Positions 49,450-57,692 of a stretch of 64,000 nt of DNA are shown in pieces. The notes beneath the pieces are model-generated. The model was not told where the DNA came from. It saw only the letters and a program-made list of their open reading frames with translations, and ran no database searches. Origin of the DNA: Sediminicoccus rosea (GTDB lineage: Bacteria; Pseudomonadota; Alphaproteobacteria; Acetobacterales; Acetobacteraceae); NCBI RefSeq assembly GCF_033547095.1, contig NZ_CP137852.1, forward strand, positions 2,783,501 through 2,847,500, read 5' to 3'. The translations under genes were made by a program, and so were the position numbers. How positions within the stretch are numbered: the stretch's first letter is position 1; each line of letters begins with the position of its first letter.

Positions 49450-50285
49450 GACGCGCCTTCCCGGCGGCCGAGCGGATAGGCGCGGTCGTCCTCGCGCAAC
49501 GGCTGGGTCAGCATGCGGTCGAGACGGAGCTCACGCGGGTCGCGGAACTGCTGGATGCCAATGGTCATGGCGTCGTGCCCGGCTGCGGGCTGGGCGCGGT
49601 AGGTGCCGAAGATCCGATCCCAGATTGCCAGATTGAAGCCAAAATTGCTGTTCGTTTCGCGCGGGACCACCGAGTGGTGCACGCGATGCATATCAGGCGT
49701 GACCAGCACCAAGCGCAGTGCTCGGTCGAGCCAGCCAGGCAGGCGGAGATTGGCGTGGTTGAACATCGCGGTGGCGTTCAGCAGCACCTCGAAGATCAGC
49801 ACCGCGACCGCCGGTGCGCCGAGGGCGACCACCACCATCAGCTTGATGACCATGGAGAGCACGATCTCGACCGGGTGGAAGCGCAGGCCCGTCGTCACGT
49901 CGAAATCCAGGTCGGCGTGGTGCATCCGGTGTAGCCGCCAGAGCAGCGGCACCGCGTGGAACATCACGTGCTGGAGGTAGATGGCGAAGTCGAGAACCAC
50001 GATCGCGAGCAGGATCGCGAGCGGTTGCGGCATGCCGAGCCAGGGCAGCAGCCCCACCCCGCGGCCCTCCATGGCGAGAGCGATGCCGACGGCGGCGGTC
50101 GGGAAGAGGATGCGCACGATCAGGCTGTCCACCACGACGACGCCGAGGTTGTTCGGCCAGCGCAGCCAGCGTCCCGCTGCGCGCTGCCGGCGCGGAAAGA
50201 GGGCCTCCAGGCCGGCCATCAAGGCCAGCACACCGGCAAAGACCGCCAAGCGGATGAGAGGCTCGTTCGCGAGCAGGCTGTCCAT
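49446..50285 (-). CDS. Sterol desaturase/fatty acid hydroxylase family protein
   Basis: A 279-residue membrane enzyme with the di-iron histidine boxes of the family: HVMFH, HRMHH (LLWRLHRMHHADLDFD), and HSVV-type box near VTPDMHRVHHSVVPRETNSN. Hydrophobic segments lie at about 10-30, 45-75 and 85-110. ATG 50285 has AGGA nine bases upstream. A longer in-frame start at 50333 would run into the shared operator with the ArsR gene and is not favoured. It would hydroxylate or desaturate a lipid; its place in a sulfur-regulated operon is curious. Confidence 0.88.
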   Translation of the reverse strand: MDSLLANEPLIRLAVFAGVLALMAGLEALFPRRQRAAGRWLRWPNNLGVVVVDSLIVRILFPTAAVGIALAMEGRGVGLLPWLGMPQPLAILLAIVVLDFAIYLQHVMFHAVPLLWRLHRMHHADLDFDVTTGLRFHPVEIVLSMVIKLMVVVALGAPAVAVLIFEVLLNATAMFNHANLRLPGWLDRALRLVLVTPDMHRVHHSVVPRETNSNFGFNLAIWDRIFGTYRAQPAAGHDAMTIGIQQFRDPRELRLDRMLTQPLREDDRAYPLGRREGAS

Positions 50286-50328
50286 TGCGACCGATCCTGG
50301 TTGACGCGGCCATGGCGACCGCTCATCA

Positions 50329-50346
50329 TTCAACTAATCCGTTGAA
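50329..50346. promoter_or_regulatory. ArsR-type operator in divergent promoter
   Basis: TTCAAC-TAATCC-GTTGAA is a perfect inverted repeat with 6-bp arms and a 6-base spacer, lying between the divergent sterol-desaturase and ArsR-rhodanese genes. It resembles typical ArsR/SmtB operators (TTCAA-N6-TTGAA form). The regulator gene starts at 50368, so the site is likely its autorepression site and controls both directions. Confidence 0.65.
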
Positions 50347-50367
50347 CGTAGGAATGAGACCGCACCC

Positions 50368-51036
50368 GTGTCAAGCAGTGACGCTTCCCCCAAGCAGCGC
50401 CTTCTGGCCCAGTTCGCCGCCGTGGCGCGTGCGCTCGGCCACGAACATCGGCTCGACCTGCTGGAACTCCTCGGCCAGGGTGAGCGCACGGTCGAAGGCC
50501 TGGCTGCGCGAACGGGCCAGCCCTTTGCCAACACCTCACAGCACCTGCAGAACCTCCGCCGTGCCGGTCTCGTCGAGACGCGGCGAGAGGGGAGGCACGT
50601 GGTCTATCGCCTGAAGGATGAGGCGGTGCTGGCACTGATGACTGCGCTGCGCCACGTCGCGGAACGGAACATCGCGGAGGTGCGGCAGATCGTCGCCACC
50701 TACTTCTCCGCCCGCGACAGCCTCGAAGCCGTGACGCGGCAGGATTTGGTCGGCCGGCTGAAGGCGGGCGACGTCGTCGTGCTTGACGTGCGTCCGGAGG
50801 ATGAATTCGCGGCCGGTCACCTTCCGGGCGCCATCAACGTGCCTCTCGCCTCGCTCAATCGGGCCATGCTCGCGCTGCCACGCGAAAAGGAGATCGTCGC
50901 CTATTGCCGCGGACCATACTGCGTGTTGTCGTTCGATGCTGTTGAGGCACTGCGCGGCTGCGGTTTCCAGGCACGGCGCCTTGAAGACGGGTTCCCGGAG
51001 TGGAAGGCCGCGGGCCTCACCGTCGAAGCAGCTTAG
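50368..51036 (+). CDS. ArsR-family regulator fused to rhodanese domain
   Basis: A 222-residue fusion, GTG 50368. The N-terminal winged HTH is ArsR type (RALGHEHRLDLLELLGQGER, TVEGLAARTGQPFANTSQHL, QNLRRAGLVETRREGRHVVY). The C-terminal rhodanese domain has VVVLDVRPEDEFAAGHLPGA and the loop EIVAYCRGPYCVLSFDA, with two Cys in CRGPYC. Such fusions are expected to sense reactive sulfur or another thiol-reactive signal through the rhodanese cysteine. The perfect inverted repeat at 50329-50346 is its likely operator. It probably controls the leftward sulfur-related operon. Confidence 0.9.
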   Translation: MSSSDASPKQRLLAQFAAVARALGHEHRLDLLELLGQGERTVEGLAARTGQPFANTSQHLQNLRRAGLVETRREGRHVVYRLKDEAVLALMTALRHVAERNIAEVRQIVATYFSARDSLEAVTRQDLVGRLKAGDVVVLDVRPEDEFAAGHLPGAINVPLASLNRAMLALPREKEIVAYCRGPYCVLSFDAVEALRGCGFQARRLEDGFPEWKAAGLTVEAA

Positions 51037-51407
51037 GGCAGCGTAATGCGCTCTACCCCGCATGCTTCGTTCGCGGGCACCGGTCATCCCGTCGCCCTGG
51101 TCTCCAAGGCTCCAGCCTAGAGACCGCCTGTACCGAGTCGCACCTCCTCCGCCAGGACGCGCTCCGCACGCCGTGCGAACGAGCGTCGGGCTTACCGATA
51201 GATTTCCCTATCGTTTCAAAACGGGCACCTTTGCAGCCCCGCATGTGTCCGGACATTGCGCGGCCCGCGCCGGCATTCAGCGGTGTTCCGCGGCGTATGG
51301 CGGGGGCCGCGACCACGGGCCGATGAGGTGCCGTGGGTAGCGCGCATGGCGGCAGGCAAGGCATTCCACGCGCCTCTTGCGCGGCGGAGAAACTTTCCAT
51401 TGAATGA
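51037..51407. other. 371-base stretch upstream of RTX gene
   Basis: No gene is supported between the ArsR-rhodanese stop and the inverted repeat before the RTX gene. Short open frames on both strands have poor codon bias. The last 40 bases are AT-rich (AACTTTCCATTGAATGATCC), suggesting a promoter near the RTX start. Confidence 0.4.
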
Positions 51408-51424
51408 TCCTTAAATTCTAAGGA
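51408..51424 (+). promoter_or_regulatory. Inverted repeat covering the RTX ribosome site
   Basis: TCCTTA-AATTC-TAAGGA is a perfect 6-bp hairpin whose second arm holds the AAGGA ribosome site of the RTX gene (GTG at 51432). Folding of the mRNA here would hide the site, so translation could be controlled by temperature or a binding factor. It may instead be a DNA operator. Confidence 0.5.
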
Positions 51425-51431
51425 AACGCTC

Positions 51432-54410
51432 GTGCCCCCTCCGTCTGCGTCCTACGAACTGTCCAATATTTCCAACGGTTTGCTTCTCAATAACCAGGGC
51501 GCGGGAATCACGGCCGGCGTGCAGGGCGGTCCGGCGGGAGTGGCGCTCGATTCTGGGCGCTTCGCGGCGGCCTGGGTGAGCAACAGCAGCGGCACCGGCG
51601 AGACCATCCAGTTCGGTATCTTCGACGCCGCCACCCGGGCATTGGTGCCCGGCGCCATCACAGACATCGTGGGCGGCACGGCCAATCTCTATGGCCTCAG
51701 CATGGCATTGCTGTCGAACGGCAATGTCGCCCTGGCCTGGGCCGAGCACGCGGGTGGCACCACCACCTACTGGACCGCCGTGGTCCATGGCAGCACGGGG
51801 GCGGCCGTGGCGGCGCCGCTCGCGCTGGCCAGCGCGTCCATCGCTGGGGGCGCGGTCAGCATCGCCGCGCGGGCCGATGGCTATGTCGTCGCCTATTCCG
51901 GCGACGCGACCCCGGCTAATTCGCCTGCCTTCGTGGCCGGCTTCACCAATGCCGGCGCCGCTGATCCCGGCTTCACCACCTTCAACGCGATCGAGCGCGA
52001 TCGGGGGGTGAGCGAGCTCAGCGTGGCCGTGCTGACCGACGGCACCATCGTGGTGGTGGCCGAGGGCGCCGAGGGCCCGCCCGGCATTGCCATCCCCGGG
52101 ATTTCGACATCACGCCCCGTCGAAGGCGGCATCGTCGGTTACCGCTACTGGAATCCCGATGGGACGCCACTCCTCCGGGAGGGCCTGCCGATCATTGGTG
52201 ACGCCGTTGGCGCCTATGTGGACAGCCGCATCGCCACGGCGGCGCTTCCCAACGGCAACGTCGTCATCGCCTTCGACTCCGGCAATACCGCCAACGAGCA
52301 GAACAAGCTGGTGGTGATCGTCCGCGGGCCGCAGGGCGAATACATCGGCGGGGGCGACACCTTCGTCCTCAGTGCGGAAGACCAGCTCTGGCCCTCCATC
52401 GCGGTGCTGGGCGATGGCGGCTTTGCCGTCTCCTGGAGCCGGCGCCTGGTCTCCGATGGTTCGCCGACGGGCACGATCCTTACCACCTTCCTGCCCGATG
52501 GCACGCGCGCGCCAGGCGACACGATCCGCTCTTCCGCGGCGGCGGATGTTGCGGCGCTGGTAGGCTTCACCGATGGCCGCATGGCGCTGGTGGCGCAAGG
52601 CGGCAATGACGGCTCCGGAACCGGCATCATCGCCGCGCTGACCCGCGTGACCGAGAGCTTCGACGGCACGGATGGCGACGATGTTATCAACGGCAGCAGC
52701 CTCGCCAATCGCATCAATGGTTTCGCCGGGGCCGATGTGATCAACGGCCTCGGCGGCAACGACCTGATCGCCGGCGATGACAGCTTCACCGAGGGCGACG
52801 CCGACGTGATCAACGCCGGCGATGGCGACGACACCGTGACCGGCGTGGTCGGGGACGACACCATCTCCGGCGGGGATGGCCATGACTCGCTGGATGGCGG
52901 CGCGGGCCAAGACCGCCTGCTCGGCGATGACGGCAATGACAGCGTGACCGGCTCTGCCGGCAACGACGTCATCTTTGGCGGCGATGGCAATGACTCGCTG
53001 GATGGCGGCAACGAAAACGACATCCTGAACGGCGAGGCCGGCAACGATACCTTGATCGGCGGGGCCGGCATCGACGCGCTGAACGGCGGCGTCGGCGCCG
53101 ACAGCATGGTGGGCGGCGCCGGCAACGACGTCTTCAACGTGGACAATGCCGGCGATGTGGCGCGGGAACTGGCCAATGGTGGCTATGACCGCGTCCTCTC
53201 CACCGTCAGCTACACGCTGGGTGACCATGTGGAGCGGCTAAGCCTCATGGGCAACGTCAACCTGAACGGGACGGGCAACGCCCTGGATAACCGGCTGGAT
53301 GGGAATTCCCGCGTGAACAGCCTCGCTGGTGGCGGCGGGGATGACAGGCTCTACGGCTATTCCGGCAGCGACACCCTGAACGGCGGCACGGGCGATGACC
53401 TGCTCGACGGCGGCACCGGCGCGGACAGCATGGCGGGCGGCGCCGATGACGACACCTACATCGTGGATCATGAACTCGATGTGGTCGTCGAAGCGTTCAA
53501 TGCCGGGTACGACCAGGTCATCGCATCGGTCACCCACAGCCTGACCACGGACGTGGAGCGGCTGACCCTTTCCGGCACGGCCGACATCAACGGCACGGGC
53601 AACATGCTGGCCAACCGGCTGGACGGCAATGCAGGCGCCAACACCCTCGATGATGGCGACCTCAACTTCGTCTTCCTGGGCGGACAGGCCGACTCGCTCT
53701 ATGGCGGCGCGGGCAACGACACGCTGATCGGTGGCGGTGGCGCGGACCTGCTGGATGGCGGGCTGGGCGCGGACAGCATGTCGGGCGGCATCGATGGCGA
53801 CACCTATGTCGTGAACGACACGCTCGACGTCGTGTTCGAGGAGGCCGATGCCGGCTACGACCGCGTCCTGGCCTCGGTCAGCTTCACCCTGGCCGCCGAT
53901 GTCGAGTGGCTCAGCCTCTCAGGCACGGGCAGCATCAACGGCACGGGCAACGCCTCGGCCAACCGGCTGGATGGCAATGCGGTTGCCAATATCCTCGATG
54001 GCGGCGAGGGCAGCGACAGCCTCTACGGACTTGGCGGCAATGACACGCTGATCGGCGGTGGTGCCGGAGACCGGCTGGAAGGTGGCCTGGGCGCCGACAG
54101 CATGACCGGTGGGCTCGGCAAGGATCAGTTCGTGTTCCGCAGCGCCGCCGAGGCCAATGGCGATGTCATCACCGATTTCAGCGCGGTCGAGGGCGATCGC
54201 CTCGATCTGCGCCGCATCGACGCGCATGCGGGGGTGGCCGGCGACCAGGCGTTCCTCTGGATCGGCGACGCCGCATTCACCTCAGTGGCGAGGCAATTGC
54301 GCTTTTCGGGCGAGGTGCTGCAAGGCGACGTGAATGGCGATGGCGGGGCCGATTTCGCGATCACGCTCTCCGGCGTGTTGTCGCTCAGCCTCGGCGCCGT
54401 CTGGCTCTAG
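51432..54410 (+). CDS. RTX calcium-binding (hemolysin-type) secreted protein
   Basis: A 992-residue protein. The N-terminal 400 residues have repeated beta-strand units (SMALLSNGNVALAWAEHAGG, LSVAVLTDGTIVVVAEGAEG, IAVLGDGGFAVSWSRRL), as in a beta-propeller-like domain. From about 406 come RTX nonapeptides of GGxGxDxxx type (GLGGNDLI, GGDGHDSL, GGAGNDVF). Three long units follow with GYDRVLASVSFTLAADVEWL-like and INGTGNASANRLDGNA cores. The C-terminus has KDQFVFRSAAEANGDVITDF, typical of the serralysin-type secretion end. No signal peptide; type I secretion is expected. GTG start with AAGGA. No transporter genes are adjacent. Confidence 0.9.
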   Translation: MPPPSASYELSNISNGLLLNNQGAGITAGVQGGPAGVALDSGRFAAAWVSNSSGTGETIQFGIFDAATRALVPGAITDIVGGTANLYGLSMALLSNGNVALAWAEHAGGTTTYWTAVVHGSTGAAVAAPLALASASIAGGAVSIAARADGYVVAYSGDATPANSPAFVAGFTNAGAADPGFTTFNAIERDRGVSELSVAVLTDGTIVVVAEGAEGPPGIAIPGISTSRPVEGGIVGYRYWNPDGTPLLREGLPIIGDAVGAYVDSRIATAALPNGNVVIAFDSGNTANEQNKLVVIVRGPQGEYIGGGDTFVLSAEDQLWPSIAVLGDGGFAVSWSRRLVSDGSPTGTILTTFLPDGTRAPGDTIRSSAAADVAALVGFTDGRMALVAQGGNDGSGTGIIAALTRVTESFDGTDGDDVINGSSLANRINGFAGADVINGLGGNDLIAGDDSFTEGDADVINAGDGDDTVTGVVGDDTISGGDGHDSLDGGAGQDRLLGDDGNDSVTGSAGNDVIFGGDGNDSLDGGNENDILNGEAGNDTLIGGAGIDALNGGVGADSMVGGAGNDVFNVDNAGDVARELANGGYDRVLSTVSYTLGDHVERLSLMGNVNLNGTGNALDNRLDGNSRVNSLAGGGGDDRLYGYSGSDTLNGGTGDDLLDGGTGADSMAGGADDDTYIVDHELDVVVEAFNAGYDQVIASVTHSLTTDVERLTLSGTADINGTGNMLANRLDGNAGANTLDDGDLNFVFLGGQADSLYGGAGNDTLIGGGGADLLDGGLGADSMSGGIDGDTYVVNDTLDVVFEEADAGYDRVLASVSFTLAADVEWLSLSGTGSINGTGNASANRLDGNAVANILDGGEGSDSLYGLGGNDTLIGGGAGDRLEGGLGADSMTGGLGKDQFVFRSAAEANGDVITDFSAVEGDRLDLRRIDAHAGVAGDQAFLWIGDAAFTSVARQLRFSGEVLQGDVNGDGGADFAITLSGVLSLSLGAVWL
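53094..54090 (+). repeat. Three long RTX repeat units within the RTX gene
   Basis: Units starting near 53094, 53420 and 53767 (about 322-348 bases each) repeat the order GADSM..., D(V/V)V.E, GYD.V.(A/S)(S/T)V, NGTGN..(A/D)NRLDGN and the nonapeptide cluster. DNA similarity is clear at AACGGCACGGGCAACG and AACCGGCTGGATGGCAAT. They arose by tandem duplication and could change in number by recombination. Confidence 0.75.
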
Positions 54411-54450
54411 GCTCTCGTCGGCCGGGGTTGATCACGGGCCTGCGTGAACC

Positions 54451-55356
54451 TCACCCGTTGAGGCGCACCGGGTTCGACCAGGCCCGTCGCCCGGCCGCAT
54501 CGGCCACCACGACGCGCGCGAAGCCGCCGCCCCGCAGTGCCTTGAGCGAGAGCCGCGCGCGTGTCTGGCACAGCCCCACCGACTGGTCGGCGCGCGAGCC
54601 ACGGCCCAGCACCATGATGCTGGCGGCGGCCGAGCAGGTGACCTCCACCGCATCCGCCTCCCAGCGGATGTCATGGATCAGCGGGCCCTGCGTCGCATAG
54701 AAATGCCCGGCCTTGAGCGCCGCCAGCAGCGCCTCCGGCTCATTCGCCTCGGCCTTCACCATCACCCAGCCGCCAAAGGCGTCGGGCGACTTGAAATGCG
54801 CGTCATCCACGGCGATCAGGTTGATCATGCGCCCCTCGGCCAGAAGCTGGTCGGCGAGGTAGACGCCGTCGCCGCGCTCCGTCCGCAATTGCGAGGTGTG
54901 GTTGTAGACCTCCACCGCATGGGCGCCTGGCAGGGTCCGCGCATCCTCCACCGTCAGCGCGTACCAGGCCGGATGCGGGATGGCGACGAAGGCGCCGGCT
55001 GCGATCGCCCGCGCGGCCAGCTCGGGGCCTGTCTCCTCGGGCGGCGTCGGCGGGAAATCCAGCGGAAGGCCGACCGCCAGGATGTGCCACATCTCGCCCA
55101 GCGCGGTCGCCGGCGCGTGCAGCTCGGCGCCCAGGATCGTGGTAAAGCCCGGCGTGCGGAACGGCCGCGTGTCCACGATGGGGAAGCTGTATTTCGGCAG
55201 GAAGTGATCGGTGATGGCCAGGAAGTCGTAGCCCGCCTCACGATAGGTGGCGCAGACCTCCGCGGCGCCGAGCGCCCCGTCCGTGGCGTTGGTATGGGTG
55301 TGGATATTGCCCTTCCAGAAGCGGCCCGGGGCGGAGAACGCATCCATGCGCGTCAC
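54451..55356 (-). CDS. PHP-domain phosphoesterase
   Basis: A 301-residue PHP protein with the motifs of the fold: GNIHTHTNATDGALGAAEVC (HxH), DFLAITDHFLPKYSFPI (TDH), a glutamate in ILGAELHAPA, and later IPHPAW and VDDAHFKSPDAFGG. These give a metal site. The start is GTG 55356, overlapping the aminotransferase stop; ATG 55347 is an alternative. In phosphonate operons a PHP protein of this kind can act on ribosyl cyclic phosphate (as the Eggerthella lenta enzyme does) in place of PhnP. No phnP is seen in this window, which makes that role attractive but unproven. Confidence 0.85.
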   Translation of the reverse strand: MTRMDAFSAPGRFWKGNIHTHTNATDGALGAAEVCATYREAGYDFLAITDHFLPKYSFPIVDTRPFRTPGFTTILGAELHAPATALGEMWHILAVGLPLDFPPTPPEETGPELAARAIAAGAFVAIPHPAWYALTVEDARTLPGAHAVEVYNHTSQLRTERGDGVYLADQLLAEGRMINLIAVDDAHFKSPDAFGGWVMVKAEANEPEALLAALKAGHFYATQGPLIHDIRWEADAVEVTCSAAASIMVLGRGSRADQSVGLCQTRARLSLKALRGGGFARVVVADAAGRRAWSNPVRLNG

Positions 55357-56498
55357 GCCAGCTTGCGGAAGGCGTCGAGGAAGGCCGCCACATCAGCCTC
55401 ATCATTGTAGACATGCGGGCTGATCCGCATGCGGCCCAGGCGCGGGGCCACATGCACGTTGCGCTCGGCGAGCGCCTCGATCAGCCCGGGACGCATGCCG
55501 CCGGGAAAGCCCAGGCTCAGCACATGCGGCGCGCGCAGCCCCTGGGCGGGAATCTGCACGCCCATGCCCGCCAGCCCCTCGGCCAGCAGGCCGGTGAGCC
55601 AGCCAAGCCGAGCGCTGATCGCATCAGTCCCCCAATCGGCCATCATCTCCATGCCGACGGCCGCCATCTCCAGGCCGATCACATGGTCGCGCTCGCCCAT
55701 GTCGAAGCGCTTGGCGCCATCCGTGAAGCCGAGATCGGCCATGTAGGGCCGCGCTTCGGAGGAGACGCGGCGGCGGGAGGAGCCGGTCTGCTCCAGCGGC
55801 ACGCCGTCCTGGTGGCGCTTCGCGATGTAGAGGAAGGCGCGGCCATAGGGGCCCAGCACCCATTTGTAGGTGGGGAAGATGAGTACGTCGGGGTCGAGTG
55901 TCGCCACGTCCAGCGGCAGCACGCCCGCGTGATGCGTGGCATCCACCAGCAGCATGGCCCCCGCCGCGCGCTGCGCCGCCGCAACGACGCCGAGATCGAT
56001 CAGCCCTCCATCCGCCCAATGCACGGAGGAGATGGACACGAGGGCGAGCGGCGCGGCCCCCGGACGGCGGATCGCTTCCAGCACGGCCGTGGTCCAGTCG
56101 CCATCGGCGGGCGCCGCGATGGTCTCCACGGTGAAGCCGCCCTCGGCCGCGCGTTGCAGCCACTCCAGCACGGGCGAGGAATGGTCATCGCCCAGAACGA
56201 GGGCGCGATGGCCGGCCGGGATGGGCAGGATGCGCCCGGCGACGGCGACGCCGTAGGAGACGGAGGGGATGATCGCCACATCCTCGGGCGACGCATTGAT
56301 CAGCCGCGCGGCGGCCGCACGGGCGCGATTGCATTGGCGGGCGATGTGCTCGCCCGTGATGCCCCAGGGCCGCGCCTTGAGCGCGATGCCGGCCTGGCCT
56401 GCCGCCTGCACCGGATGCGGCAACGGGCTCCAGGAGGCGGCGTTGAGATAGGCGACATCGCGCGGGATGTCGAAGGCGTCGCGCTGGCATTCGAGCAT
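55353..56498 (-). CDS. Class V aminotransferase (PLP)
   Basis: A 381-residue PLP enzyme of the class V/isopenicillin-epimerase-like group. The PLP lysine lies in DVLIFPTYKWVLGPYGRAFL (TYKW), with LVDATHHAGVLPLDVATLDP before it (Asp/His cofactor contacts). Start ATG 56498 has AAGGA at a good distance; the 37 residues from 56609 lack conserved features. The substrate is unknown; a link to an aminophosphonate or amino sugar is suggested by the phn genes around it. It is co-directional with the PHP gene and the PhnM-like gene. Confidence 0.88.
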   Translation of the reverse strand: MLECQRDAFDIPRDVAYLNAASWSPLPHPVQAAGQAGIALKARPWGITGEHIARQCNRARAAAARLINASPEDVAIIPSVSYGVAVAGRILPIPAGHRALVLGDDHSSPVLEWLQRAAEGGFTVETIAAPADGDWTTAVLEAIRRPGAAPLALVSISSVHWADGGLIDLGVVAAAQRAAGAMLLVDATHHAGVLPLDVATLDPDVLIFPTYKWVLGPYGRAFLYIAKRHQDGVPLEQTGSSRRRVSSEARPYMADLGFTDGAKRFDMGERDHVIGLEMAAVGMEMMADWGTDAISARLGWLTGLLAEGLAGMGVQIPAQGLRAPHVLSLGFPGGMRPGLIEALAERNVHVAPRLGRMRISPHVYNDEADVAAFLDAFRKLA

Positions 56499-56562
56499 GG
56501 TGCGTTCCTTGGCCCCAGAAGCGGCATTGGCTGTGGCAGTCTGCGCCGCAGGGCGCGGGCGA

Positions 56563-57690
56563 TCAATGCAGCCGCGTGCCGAATCCGGGGCCGATCCAGG
56601 CCAGTTCACCCTGCGCGAAGCAGGCGGCCAGCGCGCCCTCGGGCGTGACCACGGCGATGTCGCCGCGCAGGCCTTCGGCGATGCGCCCGCGATCGGCTAG
56701 GCCCAGCGCATCGGCTGGGTTGCTCGACACGAGCGCCCAGGCGGCGGCGAGGTCCAGCACACCACGCGCCGCCATGCGGAAGGGGGCCGCTAGCAGCGCG
56801 GGCCAGTGGTAGTCGCTGGCCAGCACGGTGACGAGGCCGCGTTCGGCGAGCGGCGCCGCGCTGGCCCAGCCCAGATGGCTGCCGCCGCGCACGACATTGG
56901 GCGCGCCCATCACCACCGCCTCGCCCGCCGCGCGGGCATCTTCCGCCACCGGCTCGGCCATCGGGAATTCGCAGATGGAGGCGCCCAGCGCGCGGAACAG
57001 CGCGCGATCCGCAAGCGTCGCGTCATCATGGCTGAGCATGGGGATGCCGGCGGCCTGCGCCGCCCCGGCCATGCGCTGGCGCATCGCCGGCACATCGGCG
57101 CGCCGGCTCATCGCGGCGTCGGCCAAGGCCATCAGCTCCGCCTCGGTGACGCCCGCGCGCCCGGCATATTTGCCGAGCTCTTTCGGGTTCTTCAGCTTCT
57201 TCACGATGCTGGGCGTGTGGTCGTTGAAGCCCAGCAGATGCACCTGGCCTGCCGCGATGGCGGCCAGCGCATCGGCCTCGGCCGCGAAGTTATCGGCTTC
57301 GAAGCGGAGGTGGACGCGCAATTCAGGCCCGGGCGGCGGGCTCTTCAGCGCGTCGAGCGTGGCCAGGAAGGCAGGAAGCGAGCGCAGCCCCGGCTCCCAG
57401 GACAGCGTGACGCCGAGATAGGCCGTGGTGATGCCGGCGGCGAGGCATTGCGCCGCCGCGTCACGCAGCGCGAAGCCGGCCGGGAAATCAACATTGGGGC
57501 GGGGCTGCAGCGCACGCTCATGCGCGTCGCCATGAATGTCCACGATGCCGGGCATGACCAGCAGGCCGGTCGCGTCGAAGCGGCGCGCCGCCGCCGCCCC
57601 GTCGGCGATGCGGCCTTGCGCCAGCGCGACGTCGCCCCCGCCGAGCGCGCCGCCCCGCAGCACGCGGCCCCCCGTGATGTTCCAGGCCAT
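56563..57690 (-). CDS. PhnM-like amidohydrolase (second copy)
   Basis: A 375-residue amidohydrolase homologous to PhnM: LLVMPGIVDIHGDAHERALQ (metal HxD but with HGDAHER in place of the usual HTDNLER), VHLLGFNDHTPSIVKKLKN, GIPMLSHDDATLADRALFRA, GAPNVVRGGSHLGWASAAPL and TVLASDYHWPALLAAPFRMA. All five metal-site regions are there. It probably hydrolyses a ribosyl triphosphate or related substrate; the altered first motif suggests a different specificity from the PhnM at 62886. It follows phnF with a two-base gap. Confidence 0.88.
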   Translation of the reverse strand: MAWNITGGRVLRGGALGGGDVALAQGRIADGAAAARRFDATGLLVMPGIVDIHGDAHERALQPRPNVDFPAGFALRDAAAQCLAAGITTAYLGVTLSWEPGLRSLPAFLATLDALKSPPPGPELRVHLRFEADNFAAEADALAAIAAGQVHLLGFNDHTPSIVKKLKNPKELGKYAGRAGVTEAELMALADAAMSRRADVPAMRQRMAGAAQAAGIPMLSHDDATLADRALFRALGASICEFPMAEPVAEDARAAGEAVVMGAPNVVRGGSHLGWASAAPLAERGLVTVLASDYHWPALLAAPFRMAARGVLDLAAAWALVSSNPADALGLADRGRIAEGLRGDIAVVTPEGALAACFAQGELAWIGPGFGTRLH

Positions 57691-57692
57691 GT

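Noticed and set aside
51053-51400. 115-aa minus-strand ORF upstream of the RTX gene
   Set aside because: Poor codon bias, no family resemblance, and no ribosome site.
52110-53228. Long minus-strand ORF inside the RTX gene
   Set aside because: Mirror of the RTX repeats, giving repetitive Val/Ile/Ala text.
52650-54110. Short repeats that might suggest a CRISPR array
   Set aside because: They encode RTX nonapeptides in frame, with no uniform repeat-spacer structure.
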